From: Manduca sexta
Taxonomy: Eukaryota; Arthropoda; Insecta; Lepidoptera; Sphingidae
Reading direction: 5' to 3'
Length of the DNA stretch: 64,000 nucleotides
NCBI RefSeq assembly: GCF_014839805.1
Contig: NC_051121.1
Span: 913,116-977,115 of the forward strand
The notes beneath the pieces are model-generated. The model had not been told where the DNA came from. It ran no database searches and was given only the letters and a program-made list of their open reading frames with translations. This document shows, one piece after another, positions 51,501 to 53,071 of the stretch (position 1 is its first letter; every line of letters starts with the position of its first letter). The translations under genes were made by a program, and so were the position numbers.

Positions 51501-52624
51501 ATCTCTTAAAGGGTTTGAAATTAAATTTAGGACTAAATATTTTTTAAGTTATTGAGAGTGGCTGTATTTTCTGTCCTATCTAATATTATATAAGATCATT
51601 GATATGTATTAACAATGTCCATATCTCCTAAAGGGTTTGAAATTCAATTTAGAACTAAATATTTTTTTAATTATTGTGAGTGGCTGCAATTCCTTTCTGC
51701 TCTATCTAATATTGTGTGGGCCTATTCTCAGATAATTCCTGTGTTTTGTAAGCAATAAACATCTTTATTCTGATAATCCCCATTTTCTGTAAGGAATTTG
51801 GCCCTTATCAAAAGTAATGAAAACTAATTTTACTATTTAAAAATATTATTAGGTAATATCATGTATTATTTTTAAATATTATCTTGTTTATTGTAAATTT
51901 GTGTCATATCAAAATAACTAAATAAAACAACAATAAAAACAATGAGAAGAAATAGTTAACACAAATATGAATGCCTTTTTAATAAATTGGTTTTGAATAC
52001 TTATAATTAAAAAGGTGGACAGATATTTGTATTCATTTAATTACGAATTTATTCAATATTAACAATTAGGTTTTATCATAAAGTAGATTTGATACAGGAT
52101 ATTTAAAATATTAGCTTGTGACTCTAACAAGATTCCCTAAAGTGATTATTATATTCAATGATGAAACATATTTTTAAGGATAAAAATACAGTAAAATTTG
52201 CAAAACGATTAAATAAAATTACAAAAATTAAGTATTACGAACATTTAAAAAAATAAATCATGAAATTAAGAATATTGTTAACCAAATTATTAGACTACAT
52301 CTTCATATTGTTTTTTAAAATAGTACATTTTATAACCACTTTTAAATGTCACTTATAAAAATAGTTACTTTAGACTAAATGTAAATAACAATAAGTGTAT
52401 GCACCGAGTTTTATACAATTTTATTACCTCGTTCACCTTACAACCTTCAAAAGCTTTATATTTATATTTTTTGTATAAAAAATGATGCATTCTTTATTTT
52501 TCCCGCATATTCTTGTCACTAAGAAATAAAACAAAATTGCCATACCTTGCTCCCCATCGATAGATATATCCAGATAAACAATAGGATTTCTTTGTGCACG
52601 GGCGATCTTATTCAATTCAGTCAT
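406..52624 (-). CDS. PPID: Cyp40 (PPID) peptidyl-prolyl isomerase gene, seven coding exons, 3' end off the window
   Basis: Cyclophilin 40 is a cytosolic peptidyl-prolyl cis-trans isomerase and Hsp90 co-chaperone: an N-terminal cyclophilin domain plus C-terminal TPR repeats. I built it from seven minus-strand segments, each with AG acceptor and GT donor (52624-52546, 44127-43990, 15789-15683, 3233-3045, 1975-1853, 1462-1294, 509-406). Lengths 79, 138, 107, 189, 123, 169 and 104 sum to 909 nt, and all junction phases agree, giving 303 codons. The cyclophilin core shows [26 protein letters not shown] (catalytic Arg, Phe, Met, Gln present), GTGGESIYG and GVLSMAN. CPHLNG has His where cyclophilin A has the cyclosporin-binding Trp, a Cyp40 trait. 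The linker carries CVIEDCGE, followed by two TPR-like exons. Family members are about 370 aa, so roughly 70 residues (last TPR and tail) should lie left of base 1. Introns total about 51 kb. No premature stop is seen. Confidence 0.93.
510..1293. other. Cyp40 intron 6: two dispersed repeats
   Basis: Besides the splice sites, it holds a repeat tail at 636-740 that matches 28945-29055 (CGAAACGTCG, ATAAAATCC, TTTCAATGTCTA or similar words in the same order). It also holds a SINE-like copy at about 945-1250, listed separately. Nothing coding is seen. Confidence 0.6.
945..1250 (-). repeat. AATAAA-tailed SINE-like family, copy 1
   Basis: The minus-strand body shares long blocks with copies at 26.5, 30.0, 35.1 and 49.5 kb (ATCCAACACCTTGAATTACA, GAGACATGAGATGTTAAGTC, ACAGTGACTACACACTGCTG on the plus strand). 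The copy ends in a T-rich tract on the plus strand, the complement of an A-rich tail. Confidence 0.75.
1294..1462 (-). CDS. PPID: Cyp40 coding exon 6 (first TPR)
   Basis: Acceptor TTCCAG, donor T|GTGAGT. It encodes 56 codons plus one base, with [20 protein letters not shown] and [11 protein letters not shown], a TPR helix pair typical of Cyp40. The one-base overhang joins the two-base start of exon 7. Confidence 0.92.
1463..1852. other. Cyp40 intron 5
   Basis: Short intron with GTGAGT donor and TTCCAG acceptor. It has one TGACGTCA palindrome at 1590-1597 and a small direct repeat (AGAAGCCGGAACAAAGATCT area, 1470-1530). No gene is seen. Confidence 0.6.
1853..1975 (-). CDS. PPID: Cyp40 coding exon 5 (linker)
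   Basis: It is exactly 41 codons in phase 0 between acceptor CAACAG and donor CCT|GTGAGT. It encodes [10 protein letters not shown], then an acidic linker with WDVF and [11 protein letters not shown]. This matches the segment joining the cyclophilin and TPR domains in Cyp40 proteins. Confidence 0.9.
1976..3044. other. Cyp40 intron 4 with a TGACGTCA-containing repeat
   Basis: AT-rich. From about 2570 to 2890 it resembles repeats at 8230-8480, 37200-37330 and 49100-49390: a TGACGTCA at 2755, then GGCGCGCGAAAGAAAGAGAT, then a block ending TTTTAATGCTATTTTCACAT. No terminal repeats are found at this copy. Confidence 0.55.
3045..3233 (-). CDS. PPID: Cyp40 coding exon 4
   Basis: Acceptor TTGCAG precedes the codons for [29 protein letters not shown] and [13 protein letters not shown], the second half of the cyclophilin domain. 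The donor is uncertain: AGG|GTGGTT (end 3045) or one codon later at G|GTTGGT (end 3042). Both keep phase 0. The local GC content is far above that of the flanking introns. Confidence 0.93.
3278..3430 (-). mobile_element. Short Helitron-like element
   Basis: Read on the minus strand it begins near TCTATACTAATATAGCTGA and GTTTGTTTGTTTGAAC, and ends GGTAAAAGCTAGT. These ends are shared with the elements at 11.2 kb and 47.1 kb. CTAG followed by T matches the CTRR end and A-T insertion habit of Helitrons. Nonautonomous. Confidence 0.6.
3725..4112 (-). repeat. tRNA-derived SINE, divergent
   Basis: On the minus strand the head reads CCTTGGTGGCGTTGTTGT (box A-like). About 45 bp later comes GTCCTGGGTGTGAATCCCG (a mutated box B), then a unique body. 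The head layout matches the SINEs at 4.7 kb and 10.5 kb. Confidence 0.6.
4683..4860 (+). repeat. tRNA-derived SINE
   Basis: The tRNA-like head (about 4684-4762) has box A CCTCGGTGGCCTAGTTGC and a perfect box B GGGTTCGAATCCC. The acceptor arm pairs only partly (TGCCT with AGGCA), so a working tRNA gene is unlikely. The body continues TATCAGCCCTGATATGGCGA and ATCATGGAACG, shared with the copies at 10.3-10.5 kb and 47.9 kb. Confidence 0.75.
4861..6336. other. AT-rich intron 3 DNA, nothing recognised
   Basis: Only short random-looking reading frames occur. No repeat shared with the rest of the window, RNA gene or splice pair is convincing. Confidence 0.5.
6337..6552 (+). mobile_element. Helitron-like element, second type
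   Basis: Begins near TATATATATAAAAATGAAAC and ends GTCTGTCGGGTCAGCTAGT. The same 5' block (CCTTGGTCATGCCATCACGC) and 3' block (GCGATTGACAGAATGCGCGC) recur at 33377-33665. The CTAGT end suggests a Helitron; the class is inferred. Confidence 0.5.
6640..6905 (-). repeat. tRNA-derived SINE, degraded
   Basis: The minus strand carries a box B-like GAGTTGGAATCCCG and the body phrase TTTCTGCTCAATATCGGCCT, parallel to the SINE at 4.7 kb (TTTTTCTGCTCTGTATCAGC). The box A part is worn. Confidence 0.5.
7635..7790 (+). repeat. Dispersed repeat tail
   Basis: The block AAAAGAGCAACACCGGTGTT, TCTTGCCCGTCCTTCTCTGG, AACTTCTTTCCGAACGTG and an A/T-rich end resembles a 3' tail common among lepidopteran retroposons (recalled, not searched). 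Confidence 0.4.
8225..8490 (+). repeat. TGACGTCA-containing repeat copy
   Basis: TGACGTCA at 8340 is followed by AGGCATTACAATGCGCGCGT, GAGAAAGAG, and a block ending TTTATTGCTGATTTCACAGT. Order and spacing match the copy at 49.1-49.4 kb, which has clear terminal inverted repeats. Confidence 0.6.
8491..9637. other. Intron 3 DNA, nothing recognised
   Basis: AT-rich with no coding exon, RNA gene or shared repeat that I can support. A worn stretch (CGTCTCCGCCCGCGTTAGAA) at 9590 may be a Helitron end remnant. Confidence 0.45.
9638..9841 (+). mobile_element. Short Helitron-like element
   Basis: Begins ATCTATACATATAAAATAA and ends GAAGCCGCGAGCAAAAGCTAGT. It shares TCAAAATCTACTGAACGGAT and TAATTTAAGACCCTGGGAAG with the copy at 46.0-46.2 kb. 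Confidence 0.65.
10265..10527 (-). repeat. tRNA-derived SINE
   Basis: The minus-strand head has GCCTCGGTGGTATAGTTG and box B GGGTTCGATCGCCG. The body has GATATGGCGATAAGCTTGCT and AATCATGGAACGGAATACGC, matching the SINE at 4.7 kb. Confidence 0.75.
10528..11175. other. Intron 3 DNA, nothing recognised
   Basis: AT-rich and free of clear genes. TAATGTCATTTAAATAAT-type words occur but suggest nothing specific. Confidence 0.45.
11176..11943 (-). mobile_element. Helitron-like element with three tandem internal units
   Basis: On the minus strand it runs from TACTATTATATAAAGCTGAA to GGGCAAAAGCTAGT. Three direct units lie at 11518-11640, 11641-11767 and 11768-11890 (123, 127 and 123 bp), each starting CATTACTGCTCCGCTCC and ending with a GGTAGTTCCTGA block. 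An AAAC run (11899-11922) lies near the 5' end. The single-unit sections match 31.7 kb and 47.1 kb. Confidence 0.7.
11995..12285 (-). pseudogene. Penelope-like retroelement, C-terminal fossil
   Basis: Minus-strand reading gives [15 protein letters not shown]. After a one-base frame break it gives [39 protein letters not shown] and [13 protein letters not shown] before a stop. This order matches the region from the GIY-YIG endonuclease to the C-terminus in insect Penelope-like elements as I know them. No reverse transcriptase part is found upstream, so it is a truncated and broken copy. Confidence 0.7.
12286..14073. other. Intron 3 DNA, nothing recognised
   Basis: AT-rich. A GC-richer block near 12390-12480 (CGCGATCCTCACCGGTGAGG) may be a repeat remnant. 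No exon, RNA gene or clear mobile element is seen. Confidence 0.45.
14076..14268. mobile_element. pogo-like MITE, 193 bp
   Basis: Terminal inverted repeats of about 24 bp: CAGTCGAAACCGGTTATAAC at the left and, on the complement of the right end, CAGTGAAAACCCGTTATAGC. TA dinucleotides flank both sides (14074-14075, 14269-14270). CAGT ends with TA duplications are typical of the pogo branch of Tc1/mariner. Several TTATAACGACT words repeat inside. Confidence 0.8.
14271..15682. other. Intron 3 DNA, nothing recognised
   Basis: AT-rich up to exon 3. I find no shared repeat, RNA gene or coding exon in this stretch. Confidence 0.45.
15683..15789 (-). CDS. PPID: Cyp40 coding exon 3
   Basis: Acceptor TATTTCCAG, donor AAG|GTGAG. 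It encodes 35 codons with [19 protein letters not shown] and DENFKLK, the active-site floor of the cyclophilin domain. It is separated from exon 2 by a 28.2-kb intron that contains the errantivirus. Confidence 0.95.
15790..17851. other. Cyp40 intron 2, left part
   Basis: AT-rich DNA left of the errantivirus. A fragment at about 17690-17790 (AGCTGCGAGCGAAAGCTAAT) is a worn Helitron-like 3' end. A short block at 17180-17225 (GGGAAGCCGATAGGAATCGG) recurs near 39330 and 41660. No gene is seen. Confidence 0.5.
17852..18094 (-). repeat. Errantivirus 3' LTR
   Basis: Copy of the 5' LTR with one substitution (18036). The env stop codon (18081-18079) lies 14 bp inside it. The edge at 17851 abuts the AAAG duplication. 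Confidence 0.95.
18079..19798 (-). CDS. env: Errantivirus Env, spliced glycoprotein
   Basis: Envelope glycoprotein of the class related to baculovirus F proteins. The first in-frame ATG is at 19605 (508 codons). The frame is open back to 19827, and the extra part encodes a hydrophobic stretch suited to a signal peptide. I therefore place the exon start at an acceptor TTTCAG|G (19798) fed by the leader ATG and donor near 24623. Counting from 19605, a furin-type site RTRR lies at 51-54 and is directly followed by the fusion-peptide motif [12 protein letters not shown] coiled-coil-like region follows, then one membrane span at about 447-465 and a Gln-rich cytoplasmic tail. The reading frame runs through the polypurine tract and stops inside the 3' LTR. 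No premature stop is seen. Confidence 0.9.
18095..18105 (-). other. Polypurine tract
   Basis: The minus strand reads AAAGGGGGAGG immediately before the 3' LTR, the plus-strand DNA primer of reverse transcription. It also lies inside the env coding frame. Confidence 0.9.
19746..23534 (-). CDS. pol: Errantivirus Pol: protease, reverse transcriptase, RNase H, integrase
   Basis: 1262 codons, all open, read in the -1 frame from gag; the first codon is TTG rather than ATG. Domains in order: aspartic protease with LLDTGAS (residues 35-41); reverse transcriptase with [12 protein letters not shown] and YLDDVI (447-452); RNase H with TDASD (595-599), TDHRPLTW and NADALSR; integrase with an HHCC zinc region ending CDKC (950-953). 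The DD35E catalytic set is D983, D1036 and E1072, with 35 residues between the last two, and a GPY motif follows (1206-1208). It converts genomic RNA to DNA and inserts it. The last 53 nt overlap the predicted env exon. Length and motif set equal a full-length Ty3/gypsy Pol, with no missing key residue. Confidence 0.96.
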   Translation of the reverse strand: MRTSGTRKSNIVYLNLLYQNRLPYIFIEDLGGRFLLDTGASQSLIAPDAIIKTDAHIEHETHYIKTAHGITKHDKVAYVKLPPIFNVDYIHKFLLFDFDPDFVGLIGVDLLVPLGCKLNMKTMTLRTDTTNIQIKGDMKSYTIIEPQCEKSVRLLCNRDKGDYEVLEHSKNGLLFPAAYVAVKDGVFTTTVINRTDNRIRLPNNYKLHMTPLKEEPSVEKISYTNNNCSAKKIDHLLRCNLNRLRTEHMNEEERREIDRLCFNYRDIFYCENIPLTFTHQVKHKLRLTDETPIFVRNYRQAPRQKQEIQKQIDELLKQKIIRESNSPWSCPVHIVPKKMDASGTQKWRLVIDYRRLNDKTIEDKYPLPNINDILDKLGRAQYFTTLDLASGYHQVEMDPVDIEKTAFTTDRGHYEFLRMPFGLKNAPSTFQRLMDSVLRGLDNVLTYLDDVIIYSTSLQQHIEKCRQVFNRFKIHNLKVQLDKSEFLRKQVKFLGHTLTDEGLKPNEDKILAVQRFPLPRTQKDIKSFLGLVGYYRKFIQDFAKLTKPLTSCLKKNARIEITPEFVNSFEKCKEILTNAPVLQYPDFDQKFILTTDASDVALGAVLSQGKVGSDRPVAYASRTLSETEQKYSTIEKELLGIVWATKYFRPYLYGKKFTIYTDHRPLTWIMSLKDPNSKLTRWRLKLAEFDFDVEYKKGKTNTNADALSRVKIVYNNEVDTVPLGDDEIIDMILDSENQDNINPQPGTSREADIDLDGIDIETLLDTSTIYVGPPSIDRSREEPDIIPTTSDIVETYKIPEIQDAIDRQLKQFHVRKTPGSEYRVDNRNKGKIIIKDVFIPINNTESQIIKFLKEHTIPDRTFHCYFYDEELYPTFCKVVKSVFDNRGPKLIRCTTRVTLVENVTEQTDLIKKYHEGKTIHRGIQETHKQLHKNYHWPNMLLTIQKYINTCDKCLKAKYERNPLKLPLALTETPHKPLEHMYMDLYSSGGVTFLTIIDNFTKYAQAIPLTAATSIHIAEALLGIFSTIGIPLKITTDSDPKFDNEVITEICAMHNIYIHFTTPYNPNSNSPIERLHSTLAEMIRIQRLTDKSDTTNLMKYAIIAYNNTIHSTTGFTPFELLFGHTNSRNPLELHFPKEFYQEYVNKHKQIMENVQKLVNARITEQKQAIIEKRNQNTETSTFKIGDKVYKHVAKSSRTNKLEPKYIGPYTIIRIHPEQIAEIVGKHVNAKTIRVHFRMLRKHGNVSGTPSPTVQSSGSPESSQ
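23501..24436 (-). CDS. gag: Errantivirus Gag, 311 aa
   Basis: Capsid polyprotein that would assemble the particle. It starts at the ATG at 24436. The region around residues 20-190 has the capsid-like helical pattern of Ty3/gypsy Gag ([24 protein letters not shown]). It is followed by an Asn/Gln/Pro-rich, basic segment (about 195-265). No CCHC zinc knuckle is present, as usual in errantiviruses. The C-terminus carries a hexapeptide repeat (YENMNE type) encoded by an 18-bp DNA repeat at about 23556-23603. The stop at 23501 lies 34 nt downstream of the point where pol begins, and a slippery heptamer lies just before that point. No breaks are seen. Confidence 0.93.
   Translation of the reverse strand: MTQEQGTVKSEIDKKLIIEFRTLTYLLPTYDGNKKTLTFFIKSVENALSLLEDAEHPSIACLIRNKLSGKAAEALSECTNFNSWLEIKEILVRRFGEFRDEVQVVQELMQLVKRSDLETFAEKVRELTYALVNIDQSKRDYYEKLAINVFLDQLNPLIALNVRIRNASNLEQTIVLARQEELKLKNRRSSDAVEKQKQASNKPAVLPGPSNFRSYQNNNRFPVVQHKLNPNQPMNRQFVQKPTFQPGFQNNRFNRPTPQVPVNYQEEVDSQEYQIDDNENMNAYENMNEYENMNEIKEENFCEPLELENQT
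23534..23540 (-). promoter_or_regulatory. -1 frameshift slippery heptamer at the gag-pol junction
   Basis: The minus strand reads A AAT TTT in the gag frame, a canonical X XXY YYZ site. A one-base backward slip makes the next codon start at 23534 in the pol frame, which is open from 23552 to 19746. Pol has no ATG near its start, so frameshifting is the natural route. No pseudoknot was tested. Confidence 0.8.
24617..24633 (-). promoter_or_regulatory. Leader ATG and splice donor for env mRNA
   Basis: An ATG at 24633 in the untranslated leader is followed 11 nt later by a consensus donor GAG|GTAAGT (junction 24623/24622). Joined to the acceptor at 19799 it leaves the env frame in phase (11 + 1720 nt is a multiple of three). 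Splicing is predicted, not observed. Confidence 0.65.
24767..24777 (-). other. Primer binding site, serine tRNA
   Basis: Directly after the 5' LTR the minus strand reads TGGCGCAGTCG, its first T being the last LTR base. It is complementary to the 3' end of insect serine tRNA (CGACTGCGCCA). The same primer is used by 17.6 and 297. Confidence 0.85.
24777..25019 (-). repeat. Errantivirus 5' LTR
   Basis: It matches the 3' LTR at 242 of 243 bases. In element orientation it carries AATAAA (24936-24931), then an initiator TCAGTT with A at 24922, then GGTCG at 24895-24891. There is no TATA box at the usual distance. The outer edge is followed by AAAG. Confidence 0.95.
24891..24924 (-). promoter_or_regulatory. 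LTR initiator plus downstream promoter element
   Basis: TCAGTT (24924-24919) matches the insect retroelement initiator TCAGT with +1 at 24922. GGTCG occupies +28 to +32 and fits the downstream promoter element RGWYV at its exact required distance. This is the TATA-less layout known for gypsy-class LTRs. The start site itself is inferred. Confidence 0.65.
25020..26505. other. Cyp40 intron 2 with a CpG-rich block and possible hAT-like remnants
   Basis: From about 25095 to 25300 the DNA turns GC- and CpG-rich (CCGCCGCGTCGCTAGCC, GTGCGGGGCGCGCGTCGAAT), unlike its surroundings. It includes an inverted CCAAT box (GATTGGCCG). At 25770-26330 are phrases such as TCGGCAACCTTTTAGTAGGC and GGGAACCTCTGC that resemble hAT-type ends, but no matched pair was established. 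No gene is supported. Confidence 0.5.
26506..26765 (-). repeat. AATAAA-tailed SINE-like family, copy 2
   Basis: Same blocks as the copies at 1 kb and 30 kb (GAATGACGAGACAAGCTTGC, ATCCAACACCTTGAATTACA, TCAAACCGGAACACAACAAT on the plus strand). The T-rich left end is the complement of the tail. Confidence 0.8.
26766..27780. other. Intron 2 DNA, nothing recognised
   Basis: A 99-codon minus-strand frame at 27207-27506 has no start context or motif that I can name. No shared repeat is identified. Confidence 0.4.
27781..28080 (+). mobile_element. CTAGT-ended repeat, third type, copy 1
   Basis: Begins near CTACATAGTATAAAACAAAG and TCGCTTTCTCTGTCCCTGTG, and ends CGGGGCGGGTCGCTAGT. The same ends recur at 32207-32409. 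Helitron-like by its end; nonautonomous. Confidence 0.55.
28081..30047. other. Intron 2 DNA with one repeat tail
   Basis: The stretch 28945-29055 (CTTCGAAACGTCGGGAC, TTTTTATTTCAATGTCTAAT) matches 636-740. The rest is AT-rich with only short chance frames. Confidence 0.45.
30048..30362 (-). repeat. AATAAA-tailed SINE-like family, copy 3
   Basis: Shares TGCCTGATGGTAAGCAATAC, ACACCATCCAACACCTTG, AACCGGAACACAACAGTGAC and CCAGGCGGACTCTCACAT with the other copies. Minus orientation. Confidence 0.8.
30363..31123. other. Intron 2 DNA, nothing recognised
   Basis: Contains a TAATAATAATAATAAT microsatellite near 30618 but no gene or clear mobile element. Confidence 0.4.
31124..31309 (-). mobile_element. 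Short Helitron-like element
   Basis: The minus strand runs from ACTATATAAAGCTGAAGAGT to a worn CTAGT end. The interior keeps GGGATATAAGCCTAAAGCAC and the GTTTGTTTG block near the 5' end. Confidence 0.55.
31713..32560 (+). mobile_element. Helitron-like element interrupted by another CTAGT-ended element
   Basis: Starts TCTATACTATTATATAAAGC like the element at 47073. The body continues to about 32206. A second element (32207-32409, same as 27781-28080) follows, then Helitron-type words resume (CCGCCGCATCTGTCTGCC, AAATTTGGTATGGAGATAAT). The nesting is inferred, and the right end is unclear. Confidence 0.5.
32561..33000. other. Intron 2 DNA, nothing recognised
   Basis: AT-rich and without gene or repeat evidence. 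Confidence 0.4.
33001..33245 (+). repeat. Dispersed retroposon-like repeat, copy A
   Basis: From a T-run through CTGATGGTAAGTGGAGTGGG, ATTATGCCGGCCTGTTGG, ACACAGGCTGATCCC to GGCGGATATAAAATAT. The complement of 45425-45655 carries the same blocks in the same order. Confidence 0.65.
33377..33665 (+). mobile_element. Helitron-like element, second type, copy 2
   Basis: Same start (ATATATATAAAAATGAATCC) and end blocks (GCGATTGACAGAATGCGCGC, GACAACGTCTGTCGGGTCAG) as 6337-6552, but with a longer AT-rich middle. The terminal CTAGT is lost here. Confidence 0.5.
33666..35088. other. Intron 2 DNA, nothing recognised
   Basis: AT-rich with an ATTT microsatellite near 34720 (TTATTTATTTATTTATT). Only chance reading frames. 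Confidence 0.4.
35089..35347 (+). repeat. AATAAA-tailed SINE-like family, copy 4
   Basis: Plus orientation: GAGAGTCCGCCTGGGTAGGT, ACATAATGAGACTTAACATC, TTCAAGGTGTTGGATGGTGT, then ATTCAAAGCAATAAAAAAAG as the tail. This copy shows the family's tail best. Confidence 0.8.
35348..37199. other. Intron 2 DNA with a weak repeat fragment
   Basis: At about 36430-36630, TATATCGCGGGATGGAATGT, CATGTGCCAAATTTCATCCA and a TACTAACAAGG end look like a worn nonautonomous element. Nothing coding. Confidence 0.4.
37200..37520. repeat. TGACGTCA repeat copy plus a second shared block
   Basis: TGACGTCA at 37259 is followed by ATCGAATTTACAATACGGGC and GCGCGAGAGAGAT. At 37440-37515, GTGTATTCATTACTTATAAT and AGATTCGTGCACGAATTATT match the complement of 48940-49010. 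Confidence 0.5.
37765..38570 (+). pseudogene. RTE-type LINE reverse transcriptase, C-terminal remnant
   Basis: Read across several frame breaks, the plus strand gives [51 protein letters not shown], a [14 protein letters not shown] segment and [13 protein letters not shown], then stops. This is the C-terminal half of the endonuclease-reverse transcriptase of RTE-like LINEs. Numerous stops and shifts show it is dead and 5'-truncated. Confidence 0.8.
38571..40714. other. Intron 2 DNA with one arm of an inverted repeat
   Basis: The block 39255-39345 (CTTACCTAACATATCGCGGC, AAGGGAAGCCGGTAGGAATC) matches the complement of about 41645-41745. The remainder is unassigned. Confidence 0.45.
40715..43751. 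other. Intron 2 DNA, worn repeats and inverted repeats
   Basis: At 40715-41010 there is a retroposon-like block (TTTTTATTGCCTTAGTACAC, GTCTGATGCTAAACGGCAA). At 41645-41745 is the second arm of the 39.3-kb inverted repeat. At 42806-42848 and 43157-43196 two arms of about 40 bp (ATGAAACCACATACTC and its complement) form an inverted repeat about 310 bp apart. A run of A lies near 42937. No gene is seen. Confidence 0.45.
43752..43955 (+). mobile_element. Short Helitron-like element, worn end
   Basis: ATCTATACTTATAAAGGTGG at the start, AAATTTGGTATGGAGATAGT within, and ACGCGAGCAAAAGCGGGT at the end, resembling 9638-9841. It lies about 35 bp from Cyp40 exon 2. Confidence 0.5.
43990..44127 (-). CDS. 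PPID: Cyp40 coding exon 2
   Basis: Acceptor TTGTTACAG lies just right of 44127 and donor AGAG|GTTGGT just left of 43990. It encodes 45 full codons, from [10 protein letters not shown] through [12 protein letters not shown] to KGSRFHR. FHR carries the catalytic arginine. Phase is 2 in and 1 out. A Helitron-like repeat begins about 35 bp beyond the donor. Confidence 0.95.
44128..46023. other. Cyp40 intron 1, left part
   Basis: Includes a decayed copy of the AATAAA-tailed SINE-like family at about 44605-44770 (TTGAATGACGAGACGAGCAT, TATAAACAGTAGCATTACCA). Copy B of the 33-kb repeat lies at 45425-45655. No coding exon is found. Confidence 0.5.
45425..45655 (-). repeat. Dispersed retroposon-like repeat, copy B
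   Basis: Complement of the blocks seen at 33001-33245 (TCCGCCCGGATAGCGACTAA, AGGATCAGCCTGTGTATA, CACTCCACTTACCATCAGG on the plus strand). Confidence 0.65.
46024..46206 (+). mobile_element. Short Helitron-like element
   Basis: ATCTATACATATTAAAAAAC to GGCGAAACCGCGGGCACAAGCTAGT in two blocks. The interior ATAATTTAAGACCCTGGGAA is shared with 9638-9841. Confidence 0.6.
46207..47072. other. Intron 1 DNA, nothing recognised
   Basis: AT-rich with a short direct duplication near 46617-46645 (TTTTAACTTGTAA twice). No gene. Confidence 0.4.
47073..47692 (+). mobile_element. Helitron-like element with two internal units
   Basis: Starts TCTATACTATTATATAAAGC and ends GAAGCCGCGAGCAAAAGCTAGT. Two direct units of about 120 bp, each with CAGGAACTACCGGTT and GATAGCCCTTTGTTCGT, parallel the three units at 11.5-11.9 kb. 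Confidence 0.7.
47888..48100 (+). repeat. tRNA-derived SINE, worn head
   Basis: GGTGGTGTAGTTGCATTG (box A-like), GATCCGGGTTAGATACCCGC (box B-like), and the body TATCAGCCCGTAGTCTGGAA and CATCATGGGACGGAATACC parallel the SINE at 4.7 kb. Confidence 0.6.
48101..49050. other. Intron 1 DNA, part shared with 37.4 kb
   Basis: 48940-49010 (TTCCGTGCACGAATCTGACT and neighbours) is the complement of 37440-37515. No gene is seen. Confidence 0.45.
49051..49442. mobile_element. MITE with AATAGGGGACCGG ends
   Basis: Left end AATAGGGGACCGGAC, right end GCCGGTCCCCTATT: inverted repeats of 13 bp or more. If TA is the duplicated target, the element proper runs from GGGG to CCCC within AATA/TATT. Inside are TGACGTCA (49226) and GACGCGTGCGAAAGAAAGAG. 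Related internal sequence occurs at 2.7, 8.3 and 37.2 kb. Confidence 0.7.
49541..49840 (+). repeat. AATAAA-tailed SINE-like family, copy 5
   Basis: TAGGCCTCTCATATGTAAGT, TTTCGGTTTGAAGGACATTG, CATGTCTCAGGATGGCGAGT, TTCAAGGTGTTGGATAGAGT, and the tail TTCAAAGCCATAATAAAAC. Plus orientation. Confidence 0.8.
49841..52545. other. Cyp40 intron 1, right part
   Basis: Strongly AT-rich, with no coding exon. A tandem pair of about 122 bp starts at 51499 and 51621 (ATATCTC, TAAAGGGTTTGAAATT, GAGTGGCTG in both). Otherwise nothing is recognised. Confidence 0.5.
52546..52624 (-). CDS. PPID: Cyp40 coding exon 1
   Basis: Starts at the ATG at 52624 and encodes 26 codons plus one base. The end reads [14 protein letters not shown], the first beta strand of the cyclophilin fold. 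The donor is G|GTATG at 52545. The split Ala codon is completed by exon 2. About 3.3 kb separate this ATG from the AP-1 mu ATG on the other strand. Confidence 0.93.
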
Positions 52625-53071
52625 TATGGAATGCAGCTACATATATATTGACACAGCACACGGTAAAATGTTACATAATTATTTTAATAAACACTAATCA
52701 CATAAGCAAATCGATAGTATTAACCATATAATTGAATTTAAACCGAGACAATTTATTAGACAAATATTACAAACTGAGCCAAACGGAACAACTAAGGTGT
52801 TACCAACTCAAGAAATCTGTCAATTCTGATTTATGTGATCTGACCAGGGCTACCAACTCCCAAAAATATTTATCCCTAACGATAAGAAAAAAAATCTTAA
52901 AATCGCAGACGTCTTTTCTTTCTTACTTTTCTAAAATATATTTGAGTATAAAAAATATAATTGTAGCTGATGGTAAGCATGTCATGAGTGTTACAGCATT
53001 TCAAAACAAACAAGAAACCAGATATGTCCAGTTTTAATCACATTGTCAGAGAAATAGTCACAACAGAGTGT
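52625..53071. other. Cyp40 upstream region and presumed 5' UTR
   Basis: Lies directly upstream of the Cyp40 ATG on the minus strand. It is AT-rich without an obvious TATA box. A 101-codon plus-strand frame (52732-53037) starts with a non-ATG codon and has no recognisable motif, so I do not call it a gene. Confidence 0.45.

Noticed and set aside
52732..53037. 101-codon plus frame upstream of Cyp40
   Set aside because: First codon is not ATG, composition is AT-driven, and there is no recognisable domain.
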